The notes under the pieces: generated by a model
Told to the model about the DNA's origin: nothing
The model's database searches: none
What the model saw: only the letters and a program-made list of their open reading frames with translations
Origin: Amycolatopsis sp. GM8
Lineage (GTDB): Bacteria; Actinomycetota; Actinomycetes; Mycobacteriales; Pseudonocardiaceae
Assembly (NCBI RefSeq): GCF_021653975.1
Contig: NZ_JAJKFK010000001.1
Location: forward strand, 248,001-312,000
Direction of reading: 5' to 3'
DNA: 64,000 bases
Translations under genes and position numbers: made by a program
Shown: positions 16,975 to 25,276 of the stretch, in pieces
Layout of the letters: the number at the start of each line of letters is the position of its first letter
Numbering within the stretch: position 1 is the first letter of the stretch

Positions 16975-17148
16975 CTAACCGTCAGCCTCGGCCACCTCGA
17001 CGATCTGGCGACTCAGGTCCACCACTGCATGTACACGCTCATCGTGCATGTAGGCGTCAGGCTGCATCTTGAGGTGCTGCAGCGTCTGCACAATGACCTC
17101 TCGGCCCTCTCGCAGCCAGTCCGTGCTTGATCGCGGTTGCGGCATCAT
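16975..17148 (-). CDS. Small WLxEGRxV protein, copy B
   Basis: A 57-residue protein beginning MMPQPRSSTDWLREGREVIV and ending VVDLSRQIVEVAEADG. A strong GGGGAG site sits two to three bases before the first ATG, so the second Met may be used. It is a paralogue of the gene at 17171-17356: both have a WLxEGRxV segment near the start and a second helix of the form Lxx+QLVxL at the end. Probably a two-helix protein. Function unknown. Confidence 0.6.
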   Translation of the reverse strand: MMPQPRSSTDWLREGREVIVQTLQHLKMQPDAYMHDERVHAVVDLSRQIVEVAEADG

Positions 17149-17170
17149 GACTCCCCTTGTCGCATGGGTG

Positions 17171-17356
17171 TTATCGACGCGCCTCGTCCAACTTCACCAG
17201 TTGCTTCGCCAGGCGTATGCCCTCGGCAAGATCTTCTTGGACGATCGGGGCGCCAGCGCCCGTCTTGAGTTCGACTTCGGCACGCATCTGTTCCAGGACA
17301 TCCCGGCCTTCCGCGAGCCACTCGACGACGGTGCGCGCCTTAGTTGGTGTGGTCAT
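17171..17356 (-). CDS. Small WLxEGRxV protein, copy A
   Basis: A 61-residue protein, MTTPTKARTVVEWLAEGRDV at the start and EGIRLAKQLVKLDEARR at the end, with GGAGGA eight bases before ATG 17356. It is the upstream member of a tandem pair with the gene at 16975 (22 bases apart). The two differ mainly in the middle linker, so they derive from an old duplication. No membrane segment. Function unknown. Confidence 0.65.
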   Translation of the reverse strand: MTTPTKARTVVEWLAEGRDVLEQMRAEVELKTGAGAPIVQEDLAEGIRLAKQLVKLDEARR

Positions 17357-17621
17357 GATCAGCAGTCCTCCGACGAATGAACCGGGCGGAGCGTCCCCTC
17401 CGACCCGGCTCGCCAATGGGAACATATGTTCGACGATACGGCAAGGCTCGATGGGATGTCGTCCGCACCATCGCGCCCGGCTCGCCAACCGATCTTCGAT
17501 CGATCGTGAGTCGACACACTTTGCGTTCTTCGAACGCATGTTCTAACGTCGTGTCCGTGCTGGTCGGAGCCAGGGAAGGGCTCTGACCAGCACATCAGCA
17601 AGCGGTGGAGGGTACGACGCT

Positions 17622-18224
17622 GTGGTTTCGGGGTCGCAGGGTGAGTTCGGGTCAGTGGTCCCTGTCCGGCCGATCGGCTGGCGCGTCGACGGACGGTGTC
17701 CCTGGGGGCACGACCTGGGCATCGGTGGGTGCACCACGACTTACTCGCACTTGTATGCCCTGCATGAGAGCTTCTGCGAGGCGTGCAGCGTTGCCGGCCG
17801 TCGCGGCGCTTGGGCAGAGGTCGACGTTGGTCGGGAACAGCAGTTCACCTCGGAAACGGCGCCCCATAACGGACTCGTGCTCGTGGCGGTCCCGCCAGCA
17901 CAGCTCGCCGGACTCGGCCGTATCGAGATCCGGCTCGGTCGTACCGTGCTCGGCGATATCGACCTGTGCCTGTGCCGGGTCGAGCAACGGGCCGTGCTCG
18001 AACAGGTCCGGGTCGACGAGCAATACCGGCGCCACGGGTTCGGCACCGTCCTGGTCGCCGCCGCACACGCGCGAGCACCCCGCTACCAGTGGTCCACCAC
18101 CGTCGTCAGAGGCGAGCAGGCGCGGGCGTTCTGGGCAGCCGTATCACCGCCGTTCCCGCTCGGGGAACCACACTGGTGCACCCACATGCACATCGCCGCA
18201 GGTCGAACACCCGACGGCCAGTAG
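17622..18224 (+). CDS. GNAT-like protein with Cys-rich N-terminus
   Basis: A 200-residue protein. Residues 20-65 carry CPWGHDLGIGGCTT and HESFCEACSVAGRRGAW, a possible zinc-binding site. Residues 80-190 look like a GNAT acetyltransferase core, with VRVDEQYRRHGFGTVLVAAA corresponding to the acetyl-CoA binding loop (R/Q-x2-G-x-G). GTG at 17622 is supported by GGAGGG nine bases upstream. It is co-directional with the next two orphan genes. A substrate cannot be suggested. Confidence 0.65.
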   Translation: MVSGSQGEFGSVVPVRPIGWRVDGRCPWGHDLGIGGCTTTYSHLYALHESFCEACSVAGRRGAWAEVDVGREQQFTSETAPHNGLVLVAVPPAQLAGLGRIEIRLGRTVLGDIDLCLCRVEQRAVLEQVRVDEQYRRHGFGTVLVAAAHARAPRYQWSTTVVRGEQARAFWAAVSPPFPLGEPHWCTHMHIAAGRTPDGQ

Positions 18225-18268
18225 AACGGCCAGCCCGCTCAGTCGTTCGGGGCACTAGGGTTGCCCGG

Positions 18269-18544
18269 GTGACCGATACCAACCAGCTCGACGCGCTGTG
18301 GGAAGAATACGACCGCGCACTTATCGCGTTCACTCACTCCGCCAGCTACTCGGGGGACCCGGACCAAGTCCGCAGCGACCGGGAGTGGTGGAACGAAGCG
18401 AAGGGGCCACTACGGGATGCCGGTCAGCAACCGATCCTGGAGGAAGACCAGGCGGTCGCCAAGTACGGGTGGGCGCACTACAACAAGCCCTACCTGCGGG
18501 AACAGCTCCGGCAGATGCGGGCCTGCCGACGCGCAGCGCCGTAG
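18269..18544 (+). CDS. Unknown 91-residue protein
   Basis: Starts at GTG 18269 (VTDTNQLDALWEEYDRALIA) and continues with REWWNEAKGPLRDAGQQPIL and AVAKYGWAHYNKPYLREQLR. A mostly helical soluble protein without a recognised family. The first 16 codons and their upstream region are duplicated at 16560-16628, where the copy is truncated. It lies 44 bases after the GNAT-like gene. Confidence 0.6.
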   Translation: MTDTNQLDALWEEYDRALIAFTHSASYSGDPDQVRSDREWWNEAKGPLRDAGQQPILEEDQAVAKYGWAHYNKPYLREQLRQMRACRRAAP

Positions 18545-18596
18545 CTGAACCTCCGCGTGCTCTTCTCGGGCGACTGGCCACCGTAGGGTGGCGGGC

Positions 18597-19040
18597 ATGA
18601 CCGATGAGGAGATCGCGGCCGCGCTGGACGAGATCGACGAGATTGCCCACGGGGACACGATGGGTGCGGGGATGCTGGCGTTGGAGGGGCTGTGGAGTCG
18701 CGTCGGTCGTGACCGGGTCGAGCGGGTACAGGCCGGGCGTACACAGCGGTTGCGGGAGCACGCGCGGCGCGAGCTGGACGAGTACGGCGCAGCCGGACTT
18801 CCGCTGCACGATGACACCGTGCCTGAGGCGCTGCGGGAACGGTTATGGAAAGCCCTGGAGACCGGCCGGGTCCGTCGCGAGGCCGACCGAGGGACAGGCC
18901 GGGTCCGTGAACGCACGGGCATCATGCTGACCGAGGCGACGGTGGCAGACATCCCATGGTGGGGCGTGACCTGCTTTCACGGCATGTACCCCGCCCACAC
19001 CTACGCCTTTCCCGCCGAAGTAGACGCGGTAGCACGCTAA
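18597..19040 (+). CDS. Unknown 147-residue protein
   Basis: Acidic N-terminal helices (MTDEEIAAALDEIDEIAHGD), then a basic helical stretch and a C-terminus with ADIPWWGVTCFHGMYPAHTY. No recognised domain. A start at 18588 in the same frame is possible. It ends the small co-directional set that starts at 17622. Confidence 0.55.
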   Translation: MTDEEIAAALDEIDEIAHGDTMGAGMLALEGLWSRVGRDRVERVQAGRTQRLREHARRELDEYGAAGLPLHDDTVPEALRERLWKALETGRVRREADRGTGRVRERTGIMLTEATVADIPWWGVTCFHGMYPAHTYAFPAEVDAVAR

Positions 19041-19822
19041 GAGCTGCTCGAACAGCGACTCAACAACGACCAGCACCTGCACGAGCTTGACCAGCCGTAA
19101 AGAAACAGATGCAGGCGTTCAAAATGGCCACAAACACCCAATCCACGCCCAAACGGGGCGTATATCACGAGAAACCGCAGTCCAGAGCCCGTTCGTAAGG
19201 GTGATGTCGCCGCTACGGCGGCCGACGGTGTGGACGCGATGCCCCAGTCGGGCCAGGAACTCGCGAAAGCTGGCGCATCCGTAGTTGACGTCGTCGAAGG
19301 GGGATCCAGGGTCACCATGTTCGACCGCACTGCCGACGCGGTCATGATCGCCGACGCCGATCACGGGGACTGCCGTGCCCGAGCTGCACCAGGTCGACCT
19401 GGGTCCGCCGACAACCATGTCACTCCTAAGTGCTTTGATCTAATCAAATCCGATATGATCGTGCACGTCGCTGGTCGACTAGCCAGCCGCGCCGCGACGA
19501 AAAGGGTGCGTACGCATCAACCCGTTGCGACAGCGCGACAACGATCAACGTGGACCGAGCTTCACGCCGGCGAAGGGATGGACATCGAAGCCTCAAACCC
19601 CCAATCGCACCGTGCACCCAACGACGCGGGCCCGCGTGACGAAACCGGCATCCCTGTATCGACCGAGTTTGCGGACTCGCACGGCAATTACACAGCACCC
19701 AGAGCCGCGCGCACTATTCGATGCCTCTACCCGCTCTCGGCACCATTTTGTGTCAACCATGAATGCAAATCCCAGTCTCTAAGTGTCACACGACTGGACC
19801 GAAACAGAAGGACTCTCACAGG
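19041..19822. other. Long gap without a supported gene
   Basis: Frames here are weak. A minus-strand stretch at 19119-19418 contains DDVNYGCASFREFLARLGHR, which could be the remains of a gene, but it lacks a ribosome site. The DNA near 19430-19460 is A+T-rich and may hold a promoter, though no clean -35/-10 pair was found. Confidence 0.4.
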
Positions 19823-20194
19823 ATGGCAATTCGGTGGACAGAAATTTCCGAGGGGCGCCCACCTCATGAGGTCGCCGTGGACGCGGTCGCCCGTGCCTAC
19901 AACGACTTAGGCGCTCGGGCGGGATGCGCGGCATTGAACTGGACGATGTCCGTGTTCAACCACCAGTGTGGGAGCCTGTTGAATCCCGGCGCACGACTGC
20001 GGATCGCGGGCCGGATCCCCGATAACCTCGCCGATACCCAGGGCGAACTAGAACGATGGTCCAACCTTCTGCACGTGCGCCAACTGTTTGATCTTTCGCC
20101 GATCCACTCCACTGGCGCCCTTGATATCGACACGCACCTATTTGACGGCAAATTCGAGATTCAGCTACATCCGCCAATACGCGCGTCTCATTGA
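19823..20194 (+). CDS. Unknown 123-residue protein
   Basis: From ATG 19823: MAIRWTEISEGRPPHEVAVD, RAGCAALNWTMSVFNHQCGS, ending DTHLFDGKFEIQLHPPIRAS. The internal GSLLNPGARLRIAGRIPDNL segment reads like a beta-rich core. Function not recognised. Composition is less G+C-rich than the core genes nearby, in line with an accessory origin. Confidence 0.5.
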   Translation: MAIRWTEISEGRPPHEVAVDAVARAYNDLGARAGCAALNWTMSVFNHQCGSLLNPGARLRIAGRIPDNLADTQGELERWSNLLHVRQLFDLSPIHSTGALDIDTHLFDGKFEIQLHPPIRASH

Positions 20195-20324
20195 AGGCGT
20201 TTGACGTCAACATTGAGGGTAGACTTGATCGGCGCTGAATGAGTTTGACGCCGCCCGATAGGGTGAAGCTGAGCTCAAGAGCTTTCTCCAAAGGCAGATT
20301 AAGCATCTAGGACGGGAGGCCAAC

Positions 20325-20666
20325 ATGATACAATATCGTTCCGGAGTCGCGTCGTCGTGTTCTATCGCTCCAGGAGTAGTCGTACCCAACACCACCGCCC
20401 GACTTCCCAGCGTCCGCTCGGTACGCAGCATTCACCTGGGCACGTTAATCGTGACACGGGCCGTCGTGCGATTTGCCTACGGCTTGGGGCGGCGGCAAAC
20501 GGTTGACATTGCTGTCCCGTCGATCAACTCGGTGGAGTTCCGGCGCGGCGTGCTACGTCCGAAACGGGGATGGTTTAGCGTCCGCACGGACGGACGGACA
20601 TTCGAGTTCTGGGTGACTGCTGCGGCCGCACAGCAGGCGGGCGCCTGTTTACCGATGGCATTTTGA
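20325..20666 (+). CDS. Unknown 113-residue protein, PH-like fold suspected
   Basis: GGGAGG lies six bases before ATG 20325. The segment TVDIAVPSINSVEFRRGVLR followed by KRGWFSVRTDGRTFEFWV has the strand pattern of bacterial PH-type domains, ending with a helix (TAAAAQQAGACL). No membrane segment. The assignment rests on pattern only. Confidence 0.5.
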   Translation: MIQYRSGVASSCSIAPGVVVPNTTARLPSVRSVRSIHLGTLIVTRAVVRFAYGLGRRQTVDIAVPSINSVEFRRGVLRPKRGWFSVRTDGRTFEFWVTAAAAQQAGACLPMAF

Positions 20667-20859
20667 TTTCCTCACCGCCCGGCCCTCGCGGTTCTCGCTG
20701 TGTCCGGGCCGGTCGCATCACGCAGTCGTGACGCTGCTCCATGCTGGGTGCGTCGTCGCCGGCGAACGGCACGTCCAGCCCGCGGAACCTGTCGCTTGTG
20801 AACTGCGCAAAGATCGGCCAGTACGTTGCCGATCTCGACTGCGGCGTCGAGATCCAACT

Positions 20860-21075
20860 GCCTGGCCTACGCCTTCTTGTGAAAGTCGCCGCGACAAAGC
20901 TGCGCCACCCACGGGACGTCGGCGGAAAGCGGTGCGTGTCCGACGCCCACGTACTGGAACCTCGCGACGAGGCCCTCGCCGTCCTGGTGCGATGGCTGCC
21001 CGGCGAGTTGGCCAGCATCCACGATGACGGCGCACGCCGCTTGGTGGCGTCGTTCGCCCGCCGACGGCACCGAGC
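20860..21075 (+). pseudogene. Fragment of the zinc-ribbon recombinase gene
   Basis: The plus-strand reading HVLEPRDEALAVLVRWLPGE and the following LASIHDDGARRLVASFAR match residues of the large protein encoded at 28561-31089 (VLEPRDEYLAVLEWWLPGE, LARIHDDAERRVVASFAR). Upstream and downstream the similarity breaks off, so this is a short internal relic of a second copy of that gene. Confidence 0.75.
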
Positions 21076-21126
21076 CGGGGACGTTAAGCACGCTGCCCTG
21101 CCGAACCAGCAACCCAGAAGCACTAA

Positions 21127-21157
21127 CTGGGGAAGAGCCATTATTCGAACCGTGCGC
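21127..21157 (+). repeat. 31-bp repeat, copy 1
   Basis: A 31-base stretch containing AAGAGCCATTATTCGAACCG matches 52281-52311 at 28 of 31 positions. It lies just after the recombinase fragment and before the stop of a minus-strand gene. Confidence 0.6.
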
Positions 21158-21218
21158 AATTCCCCCGAGGCGTCACGCGGCGGGACTCGGCAGCCGGAGA
21201 ACGAGCAAGTCGCCAGGC

Positions 21219-21764
21219 TCAGGATTCGGGGAATGCGTACGACTTCGGCACGCCGAGCAGGCGCTCGGCCTGACGGTTCTTCTCGTTGAGGTGCTGCTCG
21301 AATCGCGCGATCCCCATGTAGACGATCCCGGCCGCGGCCATGTTCGACGCGTGGAAGTGCAGCTGGCCGACCGTCGGTAGCCTGATGTCGGCGAGATCGG
21401 TCCCGGTGGTGTCGGCCTCGGCGGTGGCCGCAGTGAACGCCTTCTGGTGCTCGGGGGGCGTCAGGTTCGCGCGCCGCGCGGTTTCCGCGATCAGGGCTGG
21501 CTCGCGCTCGGGATCGTGGAGGAGTTCGTGGTGCCACTTGCCGACTTCGTCGAAGAACCTCGGGAGGATGATCTTCATGTCGACGAGTTCCAAGCGGGTC
21601 GGCTCGGTCGTCAGCTTCACGATGTCCTCGCGCCAGCCCCGCGCGTAGGCGCGAACCAGGTCGACGCACCACCACATTGGCCGGTATTCGGAGGGATCAC
21701 CGAGGTTCTTCCGGGGCACGATCCGCCTGTCCCATTCCCCGCGCGGGCAATCCTGATCAGTCAT
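21219..21764 (-). CDS. Unknown 181-residue protein
   Basis: From ATG 21764: YRPMWWCVDLVRAYARGWRE, FFDEVGKWHHELLHDPERE, then TPPEHQKAFTAATAEADTTG and TDLADIRLPTVGQLHFH. I do not recognise it. A diverged relative of its C-terminal half lies at 39062-39316 with the same AEAD-x2-GTDLAD motif, so this is a mobile or duplicated accessory family. The frame is open to 21851, but bias starts at 21764. Confidence 0.55.
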   Translation of the reverse strand: MTDQDCPRGEWDRRIVPRKNLGDPSEYRPMWWCVDLVRAYARGWREDIVKLTTEPTRLELVDMKIILPRFFDEVGKWHHELLHDPEREPALIAETARRANLTPPEHQKAFTAATAEADTTGTDLADIRLPTVGQLHFHASNMAAAGIVYMGIARFEQHLNEKNRQAERLLGVPKSYAFPES

Positions 21765-21874
21765 CCGCTTCAGCATGCCAGGCGGGCGTACCCCTCGAGC
21801 AACGAAGCCAGGACGTCGGCGTGCCGCACCGCGGCCCTGGCGACGTCGCACGCACCGATGCCACTCAGCAGCGT

Positions 21875-22069
21875 CTACCTGCGGCGTCTGACGTACGCCG
21901 GTGCCTCGCCCCGGCGGATCTCCTCGGGACTGCGCCGAACGATTTCGTGTTCTTGCCAGTACCTTTGCCCGGAGTCGAGCCCTTCGCCCGCCGCAGCGAC
22001 GTCCTGGCGCTGCTCGGCCTCAACGGGCGCCGAGGGCGACTGTTCTTCCGGCTCGTCCATGAACCGCAC
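21875..22069 (-). CDS. Small WQEHEIVRR protein, intact copy
   Basis: A 64-residue protein, MRFMDEPEEQSPSAPVEAEQ at the start and YWQEHEIVRRSPEEIRRGEA followed by PAYVRRRR at the end. The acidic first half and basic second half are conserved in a damaged duplicate at 24881-25077. Possibly a small nucleic-acid-binding protein, judged only from the basic tail. Confidence 0.6.
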   Translation of the reverse strand: MRFMDEPEEQSPSAPVEAEQRQDVAAAGEGLDSGQRYWQEHEIVRRSPEEIRRGEAPAYVRRRR

Positions 22070-22168
22070 TCTAATTCAGGGTCGCCCTGGCTCCGCGCGC
22101 GACGAGATCGCGGTCACCGAAGCGGCAGGAACCACGACGCGCGGCTCTCCTGCCATCATCGCCTGGTG

Positions 22169-22489
22169 ATGGAGTACTTCGCCCTCGCCGCGAAGCCGGC
22201 TGGCGTTGATCCGGACACCGTTGACGCCGCGCTCCGCCGAGCGTGGAACGCGTGCGCCGGCGTGGCCTGCCCAAAGTGCGGGGTCCCAGCCTGGCAGTGC
22301 TGCCGGAACTGGACGGCGGGGTCCTGGCAGATCACCCGGTTTCACCGTCCCCGCCAGGATGCAGCAGGAGTTCCGGAGATCCTGACCCCGGTAGGGGTAC
22401 GCGGGCTCGCGTGGGCGAAAGGGGAAATGCGGGTTCTCGTGGAAGGACCCCCGCGTTCCGACGGTGTAAATGGACCCAGGCCGCTGTGA
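22169..22489 (+). CDS. Small zinc-finger-like protein
   Basis: A 106-residue protein from ATG 22169 (GTG 22166 possible). It has the segment VACPKCGVPAWQCCRNWTAG followed by ITRFHRPRQDAAG, a C-x2-C-x5-C pattern with a downstream H-x2-R, as in the short zinc fingers common in actinophage and mobile-element proteins. The N-terminal DPDTVDAALRRAWNA helix precedes the finger. A role in DNA binding is likely but unproven. Confidence 0.55.
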   Translation: MEYFALAAKPAGVDPDTVDAALRRAWNACAGVACPKCGVPAWQCCRNWTAGSWQITRFHRPRQDAAGVPEILTPVGVRGLAWAKGEMRVLVEGPPRSDGVNGPRPL

Positions 22490-22598
22490 ACGAGAAAGAT
22501 CACGCCTTGCCCAGGGACAGGTCCTGGGCGGTGGGTGTCCCCTGCGCCGACTGGCGCCGGGGACGTGCCCGGTGCGGCCCGCGCCCGCCGTACCGGGT

Positions 22599-22986
22599 CT
22601 ACCTGTTCCGCCGGGCGGTCTTCTGCGCCCCGTCGATCAGGTTGATCACACCCATGACCAGCAGGACGATGCCGATCACGAGCCACCAAGATCCCAAGGT
22701 GAGGTAGGTGACGATCAGCCCGATCGCGCCGAAGATTCCGCCGGCGACCAAGCCGTCGTCGACGGGTGGCTTCGCCGCGTGGGCCCGGCGGGCGGCTTCC
22801 TCCTCAGCGGCGAGGTTGTCCCGGCGGCGTTTGAGGACGTCCTCGTAGTCCAGCAGTTTCTGTACGTCGTCGTTGATGCGAGCTTGCAGTCTGGTGTGCC
22901 CGTCGGAGCCGGGCTTGAGCGCGGTCAGCAGCTCGCGGTCCTTCTCGATCTTGTTTTTCCGCGTCGTGTCCGGCGGCGCGGGTCAT
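22599..22986 (-). pseudogene. Coiled-coil membrane protein with a one-base frameshift
   Basis: Reading from ATG 22986 gives MTRAAGHDAEK, but a run of five T on the plus strand (22954-22958) puts the rest out of frame. In the other frame the sequence continues as NKIEKDRELLTALKPGSDGH, a coiled-coil segment, and two membrane helices around GLVAGGIFGAIGLIVTYLTL and WWLVIGIVLLVMGVINLIDG, to a stop at 22599. Removing one base restores a protein of about 128 residues. It could be a standalone membrane protein or the C-terminal part of the glycosyltransferase upstream. Confidence 0.6.
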
Positions 22987-23634
22987 CTGCGCGGCATGTG
23001 CGCGGCGGAGGACGCTGGGCCGAGCGTGGAACCAGCCGTCTGCCAGGGTGTCGAGCGCCACGAGGAGTCCGAGGTCTTCCGAGACGGGCAGGGCCATCCA
23101 GCCGCCGAGGGCGACCAATAGATCCCGTCTGACGGCCAAGGTCGAGGGATGCACCGCGAGATCGTGGGTGTCCGCCCAGCTGGTGGTGACCGAGCCGGCT
23201 GGCAGCCGACCTGAATGTGGATCGTGGCTCCACCCCCTCGTCGAGCCGTCGGGGAGCAGGTCGATAACTGGTCCGGTGGTCCACCCGATCGCGGGCTCGC
23301 TGGCGAGTACCTGAATGGCATCGGCAAGAGCGTTGGGGGTCAACTGATCGTCAGCGTCGAGGTTGTGGACCACCGATCCGCCGGCGCGGGCCAACGCAGT
23401 CGTGCGTGCCACGGCAGGTCCGCCGCGACGATTGCGACCTAGGCACACCCGTCGATCGTCCCGGATTGCAGACGGTATTTCGGGTCCGCCGGTGAGGCAG
23501 TCGATCTGGAGCAACCATTGCCACTCGACCCCTGGCGGCAGCGTTTGGGCCTGCAACGAGGCGAAGGCCGCCAGGAGATGATCAGGGTCAGCCTGCTCGG
23601 CGACCGGTGTGATGACGCTGATCAGATCTATCAC
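22804..23634 (-). CDS. Family 2 glycosyltransferase
   Basis: Transfers a sugar from a nucleotide-sugar donor to an unknown acceptor. From GTG 23634 the GT-A start is ISVITPVAEQADPDHLLAA, then RNRRGGPAVARTTALARAGG and the donor-site HNLDADDQLTPNAL (DxD) near residue 100, and a late SEDLGLLVALDTLADGWF. These are the standard GT2 landmarks. The last 60 residues (after RRAHAAQMTRAAGHDAE) look like an out-of-frame reading of the downstream coiled-coil protein, so the true end is probably near 22990 or continues through the frameshift. The start overlaps the small upstream membrane gene. Confidence 0.7.
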   Translation of the reverse strand: MIDLISVITPVAEQADPDHLLAAFASLQAQTLPPGVEWQWLLQIDCLTGGPEIPSAIRDDRRVCLGRNRRGGPAVARTTALARAGGSVVHNLDADDQLTPNALADAIQVLASEPAIGWTTGPVIDLLPDGSTRGWSHDPHSGRLPAGSVTTSWADTHDLAVHPSTLAVRRDLLVALGGWMALPVSEDLGLLVALDTLADGWFHARPSVLRRAHAAQMTRAAGHDAEKQDREGPRAADRAQARLRRAHQTASSHQRRRTETAGLRGRPQTPPGQPRR

Positions 23635-23776
23635 CGGTTGTGCCTTTGTCTTCGGACCGTGAGAGCATCCTGTCAAGCTTGAAACGCGCCACGGCGTACA
23701 GCGCGGTGACGAGCGCGGCGAAGGCGACGCACGCAAACATCAGGAGCAGCCACTCCACCGGACCGACTTCCCGCAT
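23588..23776 (-). CDS. Small single-pass membrane protein
   Basis: From ATG 23776, 62 residues with one clear membrane helix (VEWLLLMFACVAFAALVTAL) and a basic, hydrophilic tail. It overlaps the glycosyltransferase start by 47 bases, which suggests translational coupling. A start at 23800 is also possible. Function unknown; it may anchor or assist the glycosyltransferase. Confidence 0.5.
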   Translation of the reverse strand: MREVGPVEWLLLMFACVAFAALVTALYAVARFKLDRMLSRSEDKGTTGDRSDQRHHTGRRAG

Positions 23777-23986
23777 GACGCACAGGGTAACTGCCGCCAC
23801 CGTCGTGCGGGATCACCGCCACGTGTCAAATGCTCGTGCCGGACTACACCAGGTCGATACCGAGGACCCGGACGCGGCCACGGTGACGACGTGACGTTCC
23901 CGCGAGTCGGGTCGGCAACCACCGAATGAACCGAGCCATCAGGCTGACCGTGCCCTGCGGCGAGCCGGTCCGCAGCCGTGTTCGCC

Positions 23987-24592
23987 TTACGTGGTTGCCA
24001 GCGCACGGGTCCATCCGTTCGAGAAATTGGTGACCACGAAGCGATCCTGGCGGAAGGTCCCGGCCATCTGCTCGATGACCGGGGTCATCTCGGCTGGCGC
24101 CTCTACCACCGCGCCGACCTCGTCGTACCACTGAACATCCCCGCCGACCAGCCTGGCCGACACCAACCGCGCGGCGCGGCAGCGCCAGCAGGTGCCGCGC
24201 TCGGCCAGGTGCTGCTCGACCTCGGTCAGCGAGTGCTGCGGCGCGCCCGGCTCGAAGCCTTCGCGCAGCCCGAGCCCGACCAGGATGCCGTCGCGCGGCG
24301 AATGGGCCGAGGCGACCGGCCAGCCCGTCTCCGCGGTGAGCCGCGTGGCCAGCGTTTCGTACTCTCGGACCTCGGGAGTGCCGTGGGTGCGACTCGGGTC
24401 ACGCACGAGCAGCAACTCGTCGACCGGGTCGCCGTCGCCGCCGAACTGGAACGCGGTGATCGGCATGCCGGTGTGCGCGGTCAGGTCCTTGAGCAGGCCG
24501 CACACCGTTTCGAACGGGGTTGCGGGCAGCAGTACGCGGGCACTCCAGGCGCCGTTCGCGTGGGCGATTTCGGTGTAGGTCATCGTGGTCAT
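23987..24592 (-). CDS. Unknown 201-residue protein
   Basis: From ATG 24592: MTTMTYTEIAHANGAWSARV, ATPFETVCGLLKDLTAHTGM, REYETLATRLTAETGWPVAS, and a C-rich EQHLAERGTCWRCRAARLVS segment near residue 140. Not recognised; the CxxC could bind zinc. Eleven bases before its ATG ends a degraded small gene whose relative lies at 38804-39028, so the neighbourhood is duplicated accessory DNA. Confidence 0.55.
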   Translation of the reverse strand: MTTMTYTEIAHANGAWSARVLLPATPFETVCGLLKDLTAHTGMPITAFQFGGDGDPVDELLLVRDPSRTHGTPEVREYETLATRLTAETGWPVASAHSPRDGILVGLGLREGFEPGAPQHSLTEVEQHLAERGTCWRCRAARLVSARLVGGDVQWYDEVGAVVEAPAEMTPVIEQMAGTFRQDRFVVTNFSNGWTRALATT

Positions 24593-24603
24593 CGTGGCTA
24601 CCG

Positions 24604-24826
24604 TCAGTTCGTGCGTTGGAGGTCGGGGCGCTGCGGATTGAGGGCCGCCAGCATGTCGCTGAAACCCGCGACGGGCTGGTCCTTGCGCCTTTTTCCTGTC
24701 GCGAGGTTTATGCGGGCAAACGCTGTGTCCGGGTCCAAGATGTCGCTGCTCGCAGCGATCGGGCACGGGCAGGCTCGCACCGCCGTGTGTCTCGCATCGG
24801 ATCGTCGATAGTGTGCGGCAAGTCAC
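24604..24826 (-). pseudogene. Degraded copy of the 38804 small gene
   Basis: The frame ending at 24604 reads SDILDPDTAFARINLATGKR and matches the gene at 38804-39028 (SDILEPDTAFARINLDTG). The DNA match extends back to a GTG at 24826, but a two-base difference near 24808 puts the start and the body in different frames. Confidence 0.6.
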
Positions 24827-24880
24827 AATCGGGCGCGACGGACATGCTCAACACCCGCTCCTTCCGCGTGCCCTTGACGT

Positions 24881-25077
24881 CTACCTGCGGCGCCTGACGT
24901 ACGCCGGTGCCTCGCCCCGGCGAACCTCATCGGGGTTGCGCCGAACGATTTCGTGCTCCTGCCAGTACTGCCGCCCAGCGGTGGACTCGTCGCCAGCCGC
25001 CGCGGCGCCGTCCCGGTGCTGTCCGCCTTCAACCGGGTTGCGGGTGCTTGTTCTTCCGACTCGTCCATGCACCGCAC
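24881..25077 (-). pseudogene. Small WQEHEIVRR protein, frameshifted copy
   Basis: The start at 25077 (MRCMDESEEQAPATR) matches the intact paralogue at 21875-22069, but the conserved end (YWQEHEIVRRNPDEVRRGEA, PAYVRRRR) is in a different frame. An indel near 25030-25040 separates the two parts. Confidence 0.7.
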
Positions 25078-25276
25078 CCTAATTCAGGATCGCTCCGCGC
25101 CGATGAGCCCGATCTGCCTCTTCCGCAGCGAGACGCTGGGAAATGTTCGCGGAGTGGCGCAGCCTCGGGCTCAGCTGAACATGCCAGCCGACGAGTTCGG
25201 TCATCCCGTCGCGTTTGCGCGTGGGTTCCGCGATTCTGGTTGCCCGAATCGGCTGAACCCGCGCGGGTTCGCGGAG

